This document shows, piece by piece, positions 6,967-13,554 of a stretch of 14,248 nucleotides of DNA. The notes below the pieces were generated by a model. It did no database searches. It was given only the letters and a program-made list of their open reading frames with translations, and was not told the origin of the DNA. The translations under genes were made by a program, and so were the position numbers. Source of the DNA: Anaerolineae bacterium (GTDB taxonomy: Bacteria > Chloroflexota > Anaerolineae > 4572-78 > J111); the NCBI GenBank assembly GCA_020433835.1, contig JAGRBY010000123.1, positions 1 to 14,248 of the forward strand, written 5' to 3'. How positions within the stretch are numbered: the first letter of the stretch is position 1; every line of letters starts with the position of its first letter.

Positions 6967-7602
6967 TCAATTCAAATTATCTGCCCATTGGAGAACTTCT
7001 AACAGCTTACGGTCGTTGTTCTCCGGCATGCTGGTGAGTGCCGCCTGATGGTTGAGAATAAGCTCCACGGCGAGGGCATCGCAGTAAGCCGCTTTAGCCC
7101 AATCAGCACCGATGACCGGATGGTGAGCGTGAATGACAAAAGGACGCCGCCACCAGGGAAAAGATGAGGGATGAGGGATGAGGGATGAGGGAATTGCGGT
7201 ATCAAGCGGTGATTGGAAAGTTGAGGTTGGGTTCGATAGGCGGGCCAGGAGTTGCGGTCGAAAGGCTTCGAGCAGAACAATCATCACGCGGTGGATAATC
7301 GGTTGCCCAAGCGATTTGGCGACATCGTGCAATAGGGCGGCCTGGAGCAGCGCCGGATGTGCATGCCCGGCTTGTTGTAGGGTACGTGCTACGGCGATAG
7401 CGTGGCGCTGATCGTTGGGTGACATGCGGGCAAACAGGCGGCGCTGCGGCGGCATCGACAAAATAGAGTCGACCAGGACTCTATCGGGTTCGGAAAGTTC
7501 GCCGCGCAGACCGCCGGCCCAAGCGGGCAAGTAGGCTCTGAGGGCGGCGAAAAACTGATAAATGCGATAGAGAGCCAAGTAGGTAACTTTTGGAGAGGTC
7601 AT
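6967..7602 (-). CDS. HD-domain phosphohydrolase with repeat-encoded insertion
   Basis: A 211-residue soluble protein of the HD superfamily of metal-dependent phosphohydrolases. The metal set is complete: His67 (NDQRHAIAVA), His92-Asp93 (ALLHDVAKS, with Lys96) and Asp208 (WADNLN). A further His cluster, HAHHP, is at 158-162. The substrate cannot be told from sequence. Residues ~123-148 form a Pro/Ser-rich stretch (IPSSLIPHPSSFPW) between helices. They look foreign to the fold, because they are encoded by four perfect 7-bp repeats and flanking degenerate copies. The gene starts at ATG 7600-7602, 6 nt after the M50 stop and without a clear ribosome site, which points to coupled translation within one operon. 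Confidence 0.85.
   Translation of the reverse strand: MTSPKVTYLALYRIYQFFAALRAYLPAWAGGLRGELSEPDRVLVDSILSMPPQRRLFARMSPNDQRHAIAVARTLQQAGHAHPALLQAALLHDVAKSLGQPIIHRVMIVLLEAFRPQLLARLSNPTSTFQSPLDTAIPSSLIPHPSSFPWWRRPFVIHAHHPVIGADWAKAAYCDALAVELILNHQAALTSMPENNDRKLLEVLQWADNLN
7163..7190. repeat. Four tandem copies of a heptamer inside the HD gene
   Basis: Plus-strand unit GATGAGG, four perfect copies (coding-strand unit CCTCATC). Seven is not a multiple of three, so successive copies are read in different frames and give a Pro/Ser/His/Leu-rich string at residues 138-147. Total length is 28 nt. Upstream on the coding strand, TTTCCAATC resembles the repeat unit found in carA. Confidence 0.95.
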
Positions 7603-7608
7603 ACCGAT

Positions 7609-8394
7609 CTAGATGAAACTAAAAAGAAGCTTGACAATGGTTTGAGATGGTCCAAAAATCACCCAATCTAAGATGGGCAACCCTAAAATCGGTAGTATAA
7701 AAAAGACACCCATAAAAAGCAGCATCCCGTAGCGCTGCATCCCCTCTAGTCGATAAGCAAGCTCATAGGGAAGCAACCCTTTAAGGACGGTAAAACCATC
7801 TAAAGGAGCAATTGGGATTAAATTGAAGAAGAAAAGGGCTAGATTGATAAAAGCAAAGAAATATAAGACCCGATAAACATAGTTGAATAAATAAGACGAA
7901 TTAAAGGTTTCCAGGGCCGGAGCAAGCGCATACCAGAGTATGGCACAGAGTATAGCCAAAATAACATTCGAGATAGGCCCGGCAGCAGCAACGATCATAT
8001 GCCCCGTGCGTGGGTTGGGGCGTAAATAACGCGGCGAAATAGGCACATAGGCCCAACCCAAACCCACTAATAACATAAGCAGCGATCCCATCAGGTTGAG
8101 CTGAGCAAACGGATTCAGCGTAATACGGCCATTCTGCCGGGGCGTCGGATCGCCCAGCCGGTCGGCGACAATAGCGTGCGATAGCTCATGAATAGGAAAG
8201 GCAATGAGCAAGATTAAAATATGCGCCCCATAACGGCTAATTGCCGAATTGAGGCTCAGCATATAGAGAGCCAAGGCGATACCAGCGGCAAAGGTAATAT
8301 AGGCCGTTGGCTCGGTAACAAGGGGCCTCAAGTTCTCTAACCAATCCGAACGTGAGGGCGGCGGATTATAACTATAGCGTGGTGGTGTTCTCAT
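7609..8394 (-). CDS. M50 (site-2-protease family) membrane metalloprotease
   Basis: A 261-residue multi-pass membrane protein of the M50 family, whose members cut substrates within the membrane. The zinc site is HELSH (His69, Glu70, His73), paired with NLIPIAPLDG (191-200), where Asp199 is the third ligand. Family signatures GDPTPRQNGRITLNP (81-95) and AAAGPISN (136-143) are also present. There is no PDZ domain, so it belongs with the short stand-alone forms rather than RseP. The cytoplasmic N-terminus is Pro-rich (TPPRYSYNPPPSRS). It is the first gene of the minus-strand run and has the promoter at 8424-8433 about 30 nt upstream. No sigma/anti-sigma pair is near, so the substrate is unknown. 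Confidence 0.92.
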   Translation of the reverse strand: MRTPPRYSYNPPPSRSDWLENLRPLVTEPTAYITFAAGIALALYMLSLNSAISRYGAHILILLIAFPIHELSHAIVADRLGDPTPRQNGRITLNPFAQLNLMGSLLMLLVGLGWAYVPISPRYLRPNPRTGHMIVAAAGPISNVILAILCAILWYALAPALETFNSSYLFNYVYRVLYFFAFINLALFFFNLIPIAPLDGFTVLKGLLPYELAYRLEGMQRYGMLLFMGVFFILPILGLPILDWVIFGPSQTIVKLLFSFI

Positions 8395-8423
8395 AATGTT
8401 TCTTTCAGCATTTTAATGCCACT

Positions 8424-8433
8424 ATTATATCAC
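8424..8433 (-). promoter_or_regulatory. Extended -10 promoter for the M50-HD-TyrA-like gene run
   Basis: On the minus strand the sequence reads GTGATATAAT: a consensus TATAAT with the TGn extension. The hexamer 17 nt further upstream is TCGCAA, a weak -35, as is common for extended -10 promoters. It predicts a transcript start near 8417 and a leader of about 23 nt. A palindrome, GCATT-TT-AATGC (8408-8419), covers that start and could be an operator. Confidence 0.6.
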
Positions 8434-8614
8434 GCGCCAAGGTGATTGCGAAACATGGCTTGGTTATCTTCTTACCACCATTATCAAAAATTTGCTTCTT
8501 AACTCTATTGAGAGTAAATTTAGCCATAGGTGTGACCATTGAAGATCCGCTTAATCCCCCCTCTTTTGATATTACCAGCTTTTTAGCGTTAACATTTATA
8601 CAGCATTAAATATT

Positions 8615-8666
8615 CTTAACACAAACTTAACCAAAAGTTGATTTACAAAGAGTAAGAACGTATTAA
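8615..8666 (+). promoter_or_regulatory. Candidate phosphofructokinase promoter with CTTAAC direct repeats
   Basis: CTTAAC occurs at 8615-8620 and again at 8626-8631, an exact 11-bp period, with a weaker ATTAAA one turn earlier. One-turn direct repeats are how OmpR/PhoB-type response regulators bind DNA. Six nt after the repeats comes TTGATT (8638-8643), 17 nt, then TATTAA (8661-8666), a plausible -35/-10 pair. It would give a leader of about 100 nt containing the 8688-8700 palindrome. In such AT-rich DNA chance matches are likely. Confidence 0.4.
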
Positions 8667-8771
8667 ACTTTTAGACACACTGCAATTAAAGTTCAACTTT
8701 GATACACGGTATAGTCGCGTTAACAATTGATATATTATTTTTGAAATAACTATTAGAGAGAGGCTTCCACA

Positions 8772-11006
8772 ATGACATCACGCTATGTAAACAATTTGGG
8801 GGTACTAACCAGCGGGGGCGATGCACCGGGGATGAATGCCGCGGTACGCTCTGTTGTGCGAACGGCTTTGGATCGCGGGGTGAAAGTTTACGCTATATAT
8901 GAAGGCTACCAGGGTATGGTCGATGGCGGCAAACATATCCGCGAGATGGAGTGGGGCGCGGTTAGTAATATTATGAATTTGGGAGGAACGGTTATCGGTT
9001 CGGCCCGCTGCGCCGATTTTCGAACGCATGAGGGCCGCTTAAGAGCCGCCAAAAATCTCATCGATCACGGCATCGACGGCTTGGCTGTAATCGGTGGTGA
9101 TGGCAGCTTAACAGGAGCCAATCTTTTTCGAGAAGAGTGGCCTGACTTAATTAACGAACTGGTCGATACCGGTCAAGTTACAAAAAATCAGGCCAAGCAG
9201 CATTCCCAGTTGGCGATTGTAGGTATGGTTGGGTCGATTGATAACGATATGTTTGGCACCGACATGACCATCGGGGCCGACACCGCCCTACACCGCATTA
9301 CGGATGCCATCGATGCTATCAGCAGTACGGCAGCCAGCCACCAACGGAGTTTTATTGTTGAGGTGATGGGTCGCAACTGTGGCTATCTGGCTTTGATGAG
9401 CGCGCTGGCAACCGGAGCCGACTGGGCGCTGATTCCGGAAAGCCCGCCCGATGTCGATGATTGGGAGGCCAAGATGTGTGAGGTCTTAATCGCCGGCCGT
9501 AAAGCAGGTCGTCGAGACAGTATTATTATTGTGGCCGAAGGGGCGCAGGATCGTTACGGTAACCCCATTACCTGCGACTATGTTCAAAAAGTATTAGAAG
9601 ATAGATTGGGTGAAGATGCCCGCGTTACCATTTTGGGCCACGTTCAGCGCGGCGGCTCACCCAGTGCCTTCGACCGTTATTTAACCACGCTGCTGGGTTA
9701 CGCCGCGGTTGAACAAATATTACAAGCCACCCCAGAAACCGAACCACAGCTTATCGGCATGCGCGAAAACCGCATTACCCACTCATCACTGATGGACAGC
9801 GTGCGCCAAACCCATGCCGTGGCAGATTTCATTGCGGCCAAAGATTATGATAAAGCCATGGAAATGCGCGGCGGTAGTTTCCGAGAAAATTTCCGCACGC
9901 TGCGTACCCTGGTCAGAGCCTTGCCGCATCCATCTGATCCCAAACAAAAAGTTCTACGTCTGGCTGTTATACACGGCGGCGGCCCAGCTCCGGGGATGAA
10001 TACTGCTGCCCGAACAGCCATCCGTTTAGGGTTGGATAAAGGGCATACGATGCTGGGCATTGATAACGGCATAACCGGCTTAATCAACGGCCATATTCGT
10101 GAGATGGATTGGATGAGCGTTCATGGTTGGGCATCCAAAGGCGGCGCTGAACTGGGAACCAACCGGCACGTGCCGAAGAAAAGCGAGTTCTACGCCATTG
10201 CTCGCCAATTAGAAGAGCATCGTGTCGATGGCTTACTCATGATTGGGGGCTGGTCCGGCTACCAGTCCCTGTACAAAATGTATAACGAGCGCGAAAGTTT
10301 CCCGGCGTTTAACATCCCCATGATCTGCTTGCCGGCTACCATTAACAATAACCTGCCCGGTTCAGAGTTGAGTATCGGCTCAGACACGGCTCTCAACAGC
10401 ATCGTTGAGGTGGTCGATAAGATTAAGCAATCGGCTGTTGCCTCACATCGCTGCTTTGTCGTGGAAGTGATGGGGCGTAACTGCGGTTACCTGGCCTTGA
10501 TGAGTGGTTTAGCTACCGGAGCCGAACGTGCCTACCTGGCCGAGGAAGGGGTCTCTATCGCCGACCTACAAAAGGACTTATCTGACCTGATAGAAGGATT
10601 TCGCCGGGGTAAACGGCTTGGCCTGCTGATTCGCAACGAAAGATCAAATCCGCTGTACACCACCAGCTTTATGGCCGCTCTTTTTGAAGAAGAAGGCGGT
10701 GATTTGTTTGATGTGCGAACCGCAATCTTAGGCCACATGCAACAAGGCGGCGACCCCACTCCCTTCGACCGAATTCAGGCCATACGGCTGTCACGGCGAT
10801 GTATCGAGTTCCTTATCGAAGAATCTGAAAAAGATAGACCGTCCAGTGCCTTTATGGGCATTAGAGGCGGCAAAGTTCAATTCTTTAACATGGACAACTT
10901 ACCCCACATGATGGACGCAGATGTTGAACGGCCTAAGGAACAATGGTGGATGGAACTTCGTCCGATTGCCCGCGTTATGTCCCAACCCGCACCCCAAAGA
11001 AGATAA
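8772..11006 (+). CDS. pfkA: Two-domain (eukaryotic-type) 6-phosphofructokinase
   Basis: A 744-residue tandem phosphofructokinase, against about 320 for usual bacterial PfkA. It should phosphorylate fructose 6-phosphate in glycolysis. The N-terminal half (1 to ~380) keeps the catalytic motifs: GGD 15-17, GGDGS 108-112, GSIDND 154-159, VMGRNCGYLAL 198-208 and HVQRGGSPSAFDR 290-302. Gly111 and Gly154 sit where PPi-dependent enzymes have Asp and Lys, so ATP is the likely donor. The C-terminal half (~395-735) is a degenerate copy: GGWSG at 492-496, and ATINNN at 522-527 where the catalytic Asp is Asn. As in animal and fungal enzymes, it is probably regulatory. The spacing and wording of both halves recall eukaryotic PFK-1. 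The start is ATG 8772, with AGAGAGG about 9 nt upstream. A terminator follows at 11028-11060. It is transcribed alone. Confidence 0.95.
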   Translation: MTSRYVNNLGVLTSGGDAPGMNAAVRSVVRTALDRGVKVYAIYEGYQGMVDGGKHIREMEWGAVSNIMNLGGTVIGSARCADFRTHEGRLRAAKNLIDHGIDGLAVIGGDGSLTGANLFREEWPDLINELVDTGQVTKNQAKQHSQLAIVGMVGSIDNDMFGTDMTIGADTALHRITDAIDAISSTAASHQRSFIVEVMGRNCGYLALMSALATGADWALIPESPPDVDDWEAKMCEVLIAGRKAGRRDSIIIVAEGAQDRYGNPITCDYVQKVLEDRLGEDARVTILGHVQRGGSPSAFDRYLTTLLGYAAVEQILQATPETEPQLIGMRENRITHSSLMDSVRQTHAVADFIAAKDYDKAMEMRGGSFRENFRTLRTLVRALPHPSDPKQKVLRLAVIHGGGPAPGMNTAARTAIRLGLDKGHTMLGIDNGITGLINGHIREMDWMSVHGWASKGGAELGTNRHVPKKSEFYAIARQLEEHRVDGLLMIGGWSGYQSLYKMYNERESFPAFNIPMICLPATINNNLPGSELSIGSDTALNSIVEVVDKIKQSAVASHRCFVVEVMGRNCGYLALMSGLATGAERAYLAEEGVSIADLQKDLSDLIEGFRRGKRLGLLIRNERSNPLYTTSFMAALFEEEGGDLFDVRTAILGHMQQGGDPTPFDRIQAIRLSRRCIEFLIEESEKDRPSSAFMGIRGGKVQFFNMDNLPHMMDADVERPKEQWWMELRPIARVMSQPAPQRR

Positions 11007-11027
11007 ACTTCGCATAAAGTAAATAGG

Positions 11028-11060
11028 AAGGGCGGCCTCCATGAGAGACCGCCCTTTTTG
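11028..11060 (+). terminator. Intrinsic terminator after phosphofructokinase
   Basis: AAGGGCGG (11028-11035) pairs with CCGCCCTT (11049-11056) across a 13-nt loop, and the stem runs into TTTTT (11055-11059). It begins 22 nt after the stop codon and isolates the gene from the serS transcript. Confidence 0.85.
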
Positions 11061-11068
11061 GGATTCTG

Positions 11069-11097
11069 TTGCCATCGATTTGAACTTATGCTATAAT
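11069..11097 (+). promoter_or_regulatory. Sigma70-type promoter of the serS leader
   Basis: TTGCCA at 11069-11074, 17 nt, then the consensus TATAAT at 11092-11097. Transcription should start near 11104, about 26 nt before the base of T-box Stem I. It is the best promoter match in the window. Confidence 0.8.
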
Positions 11098-11103
11098 CAC
11101 CCT

Positions 11104-11330
11104 TAACAACTGCGACGGAGAAAAGTAAGCAACTCCTTGATTTCAGAGAAGTGCCGGTTGGTGCGAGGCGCTCGACGGAAGTTGCCGAATTCCGCTCCTG
11201 AGTTGGCGGCGATGAGCCGTACCGGCTGCGCCCGTTATCGCGCCCAGAGATTGCGGAGAGCACGCCTCTCCGTGAAAAAAGGTGGCACCGCGAGTTAAAA
11301 CCTCGCCCTTTTATAGGGTGGGGTTTTTTT
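11104..11330 (+). ncRNA. T-box riboswitch, serine-specific (UCC specifier)
   Basis: A leader RNA that senses uncharged tRNA-Ser and allows read-through into serS. The Stem I base is CAACTC 11130-11135 with GAGTTG 11200-11205. It contains AGAGA (11145-11149) and GGTGCGAGG-like apical features. The specifier codon UCC sits at 11191-11193 in the typical context GAAU-UCC-GCUCC. A 7-bp Stem III is at 11254-11260/11266-11272. The antiterminator has the T-box bulge UGGCACC (11283-11289) flanked by GCGAG/CUCGC (11290-11294/11302-11306). The competing terminator stem is 11299-11308/11316-11325, ending in seven U. UGGC in the bulge pairs with GCCA, fitting the G73 discriminator of bacterial tRNA-Ser, so two independent elements agree on serine. 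Confidence 0.95.
11299..11330 (+). terminator. T-box regulatory terminator
   Basis: AACCTCGCCC (11299-11308) pairs, with two G-U pairs, to GGGTGGGGTT (11316-11325) across a 7-nt loop, followed by T's to 11330. It excludes the antiterminator, which uses 11302-11312. Uncharged tRNA-Ser should prevent it from forming. Confidence 0.9.
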
Positions 11331-11340
11331 GTTACCAGGC

Positions 11341-11453
11341 TTGCAAGGTTGCAGAGTTGCAAGGTAGCAAAGCCATAAATTTGTAATTTTGCTGTCCTAT
11401 AACCTTACGGCTCTATAACTGTGCAACCCTGCAACTTTGCAACCCTGCAACTT
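11341..11453. repeat. Inverted blocks of 8-bp repeats between T-box and serS
   Basis: The left block has four octamers, TTGCAAGG, TTGCAGAG, TTGCAAGG, TAGCAAAG (11341-11372). The right block has four octamers, TGCAACCC, TGCAACTT, TGCAACCC, TGCAACTT (11422-11453). All but the degenerate fourth unit (TAGCAAAG) contain TGCA, and the blocks are imperfect complements around ~49 nt, so the RNA could fold into a long broken hairpin. It ends 13 nt before the serS ribosome site and could limit access to it. No T-run follows, so it is not a second terminator. Confidence 0.85.
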
Positions 11454-11477
11454 TGTTAACTTTTTTAGGAGACACGT

Positions 11478-12767
11478 ATGATAGATTTAAATTTTATCCG
11501 AGAAAATGCCGAGTTCGTTAAAGCGAGACTGATCGATCTAAATGTCGATGCTCCCATTGACGATATTTTACGGCTCGATGAGCAGCGCCGAGACCTGCTG
11601 AAAGAAGTTGAAGCACTGCGACAGGAACGCAACACCGGTAGTAAGGCCATCGGCCAGTTGATGCGTGAGGGTAAAAAAGATGAGGCCGAAGCCCAGAAAG
11701 CCCGTATGAGCGAGATCGGCGACAAAATCAAGGAGTTGGATGAAACCCTGCGCCAGGTTGAAGCCGATCTGCTCGATAAGCAGCTTTACGTACCCAACAT
11801 GCCCGGCCCCGATGTGCCGGTTGGCCCGAACGAAGATCACAACGTCGAAGTTCGACGCTGGGGCGATCCGCCGGAATTTGATTTTGAGCCGAAGCCCCAC
11901 TGGGATCTGGGCGAAGATTTAGACATCATCGATTTTGAGCGCGGTGTCAAAGTTAGCGGGACTCGCTTCTATGTCTTCAAGGGGGCCGGCGCGGCGCTGC
12001 ATCGGGCGTTGACCAACTGGTTTATCGACACCGGGGTGCGGCAGCACGGTTACACCGAAATCTACCCGCCGTTTATGGTTCGTGAGCAGGCCATGGTCGG
12101 TGCGGCTCACCTGCCCAAGTTTCGAGACAACATGTATTACGATGCCGAAGAGGATTACTGGTTTATCGGCACTGCTGAAGTACCCTTAACCAACATCTTC
12201 GCCGATGAAATTTTGGAGGCCGATCAACTGCCCATTCGCTACCTGGCTCATACTCCTTGTTTCCGCCGCGAAAAAATGAGCGCCGGACGCGACGTGCGCG
12301 GCATCAAGCGAGTCCATCAATTTGAAAAAGTCGAGATGTACCACTATACTTTGCCTGAAAACAGCTACGATCATCTGGAAGAGATTGTCGCCAACGCCGA
12401 AGATTTGTGTCGGCAGCTCAACATTCCGCACCGGGTTCTTAAAATGTGTACCGGCGATTTAGGCTTCGCCGCCGCCAAAAAGTACGATGTCGAAGCCTGG
12501 GTGCCGGGGCCGGACGGCAAAGGCGAGTGGATGGAGATCAGCAGTTGCAGTAACGTGGTCGATTTTCAGGCCCGGCGGGCTAATGTCCGTTTCCGCCGCG
12601 AGGCGGGAGCCAAGCCGGAATACCTCCATACCCTTAACGGCAGCGGTCTGCCGCCGGGGCGCGTGATGATCGCCGTTATGGAAAACTACCAACAAGCCGA
12701 TGGCAGCATCGTAGTGCCGGAAGTACTGCGCCCGTATCTGGGTGGGCTGGAAGTGATTACGAAGTAG
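11478..12767 (+). CDS. serS: Seryl-tRNA synthetase
   Basis: A 429-residue class II synthetase that charges tRNA-Ser in the cytoplasm. The N-terminal ~105 residues are the long tRNA-binding coiled coil, with helices around 35-60 and 65-100. The catalytic domain contains GTAEVPLTN (231-239), motif 2 as FRREKMSAGRDVRGIKRVHQFEKVE in two parts (Arg263/Arg264 and Arg271 to Glu286), and motif 3 as LNGSGLPPGR (386-395) followed by the usual VPEVLRPY ending. Small departures from common SerRS wording are Lys-Met where Glu-Ala is frequent in motif 2, and Pro393 in motif 3. The length is normal. AGGAG at 11467-11471 is 6 nt before the ATG. The serine T-box directly upstream confirms the specificity. Confidence 0.97.
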   Translation: MIDLNFIRENAEFVKARLIDLNVDAPIDDILRLDEQRRDLLKEVEALRQERNTGSKAIGQLMREGKKDEAEAQKARMSEIGDKIKELDETLRQVEADLLDKQLYVPNMPGPDVPVGPNEDHNVEVRRWGDPPEFDFEPKPHWDLGEDLDIIDFERGVKVSGTRFYVFKGAGAALHRALTNWFIDTGVRQHGYTEIYPPFMVREQAMVGAAHLPKFRDNMYYDAEEDYWFIGTAEVPLTNIFADEILEADQLPIRYLAHTPCFRREKMSAGRDVRGIKRVHQFEKVEMYHYTLPENSYDHLEEIVANAEDLCRQLNIPHRVLKMCTGDLGFAAAKKYDVEAWVPGPDGKGEWMEISSCSNVVDFQARRANVRFRREAGAKPEYLHTLNGSGLPPGRVMIAVMENYQQADGSIVVPEVLRPYLGGLEVITK

Positions 12768-12784
12768 CGTTTGTAGATAATACT

Positions 12785-13174
12785 ATGGAAGAACAGACCG
12801 TTCTTACAGCCGAAAAACTTCAGCAGGTGTTGAACGAATACAAAGATATGCTGCTGGCCGAACTTCCTGGTCAGATCGAGCGCATCATTCTGTTTGGGTC
12901 GTATGCTAGAGGAGACGCCCGGCCAGAGTCGGATGTGGATGTGATGGTTATTGTAAATTGGCCGCAAGAGTCTAGTTCCAAAGGCTTTTCTCCAGCGTAC
13001 TATACAGACCCACGTTGGCGAAAAATCAATGATTTGGCGGCTGATCTATCACTTGAGTACAGTTTTTATATTTCACCGGCTGTCTTGCGCGTGGAGCAAT
13101 ATAACGAATGGGAACCGCTTGTTGACCGTGTAAAAAGAGAAGGAATAGAGCTTTGGCCGACAAATCAGACGTAA
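12785..13174 (+). CDS. MNT-type minimal nucleotidyltransferase (partner of HEPN)
   Basis: A 129-residue protein of the DNA polymerase beta-like nucleotidyltransferase superfamily, minimal (MNT) type. The signature LFGSYARGDARPESDVDVMV (36-55) gives Gly38-Ser39 and the metal-binding Asp50 and Asp52. The third acidic residue is not certain; Glu91 is a candidate. Such proteins are encoded beside HEPN proteins, and in studied pairs the MNT partner neutralises the HEPN RNase, in some by adding AMP. The gene starts 17 nt after serS with no clear ribosome site, so it likely depends on serS translation or read-through. Its end overlaps the HEPN gene by 22 nt. It may be slightly richer in A+T than serS, hinting at acquisition. 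Confidence 0.9.
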   Translation: MEEQTVLTAEKLQQVLNEYKDMLLAELPGQIERIILFGSYARGDARPESDVDVMVIVNWPQESSSKGFSPAYYTDPRWRKINDLAADLSLEYSFYISPAVLRVEQYNEWEPLVDRVKREGIELWPTNQT

Positions 13175-13554
13175 TTCATCGTTGGATTGATCAGTCTGAA
13201 GAAAGTCTGGCTGCTGCAAAGTTGTTATTAGATGCCGGTTATCTCAATGATGCTACCTCACGAGCTTATTATTCTATCTTTCAAGCTGCAAAAGCGGCTC
13301 TACTGTCAATTAATATAGAAACACGTAGCCACACGGGCGTGTTTAATCAACTCGGTAAACATCTCGTACAAACAGGGTACCTGGACAAAAATCTTTCTCG
13401 AATTTTGGCCTCTGCGTATCAACTGCGACAAGAAAGTGATTACAAAATCCATCTATTAAAAATCAATCATGTTGATGTAGAAACTGTTATTGTTGACGCC
13501 GAAAAATTTGTAGCTGAAATCAAGAATTTTCTGAGTAAATCCAATGACTCTTAA
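13153..13554 (+). CDS. HEPN-domain protein (toxin-type partner of MNT)
   Basis: A 133-residue all-helical HEPN protein (PF05168-like rather than the DUF86 HepT type). The helix [16 protein letters not shown] (36-51) is the family hallmark, and [10 protein letters not shown] (91-100) is the region where active HEPN RNases have R-x(4-6)-H. Here Arg92 and His100 are seven residues apart, so RNase activity cannot be assumed; HI0074-like forms with R..DY lack it. The start is TTG 13153-13155, 22 nt inside the MNT gene, supported by AGGA at 13141-13144 with an 8-nt spacer. The 3' end overlaps the carA start by 11 nt. Codons are AT-rich compared with serS and carA. Confidence 0.87.
   Translation: MADKSDVIHRWIDQSEESLAAAKLLLDAGYLNDATSRAYYSIFQAAKAALLSINIETRSHTGVFNQLGKHLVQTGYLDKNLSRILASAYQLRQESDYKIHLLKINHVDVETVIVDAEKFVAEIKNFLSKSNDS

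Larger units (their letters stand above)
8395..8771. other. Divergent intergenic region, M50 operon / phosphofructokinase
   Basis: 377 nt, AT-rich towards the phosphofructokinase side. It holds the leftward promoter at 8424-8433, direct repeats and a candidate rightward promoter (8615-8666), an AAAGTT-C-AACTTT palindrome at 8688-8700, and two copies of GCGTTAACA (8586-8594 and 8717-8725). No small gene is supported. Confidence 0.7.

Noticed and set aside
6944..6970. TTG start at 6968-6970 for the TyrA-like gene, overlapping the HD stop
   Set aside because: The nine extra residues carry no fold element, and AGAAGGA is correctly placed for the ATG at 6941-6943. It stays possible as a coupled start.
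7163..7190. Direct repeats as a CRISPR array
   Set aside because: Seven-bp units without spacers, lying within an open reading frame; no cas genes are present (the RecB/Cas4-like protein at 310 has no CRISPR context).
8727..8756. TTGATA-N18-TATTAG as the phosphofructokinase promoter
   Set aside because: Transcription would start at or inside the ribosome site at 8756-8762; the upstream pair at 8638-8666 leaves a usable leader.
8772..11006. PPi-dependent phosphofructokinase
   Set aside because: The two diagnostic positions are Gly (GGDGS, GSIDND) rather than Asp/Lys (GGDD, PKTIDND), which indicates ATP.
11080..11097. TTGAAC at 11080-11085 as the -35 of the serS promoter
   Set aside because: It is only 6 nt from TATAAT; TTGCCA at 11069-11074 has the correct 17-nt spacing.
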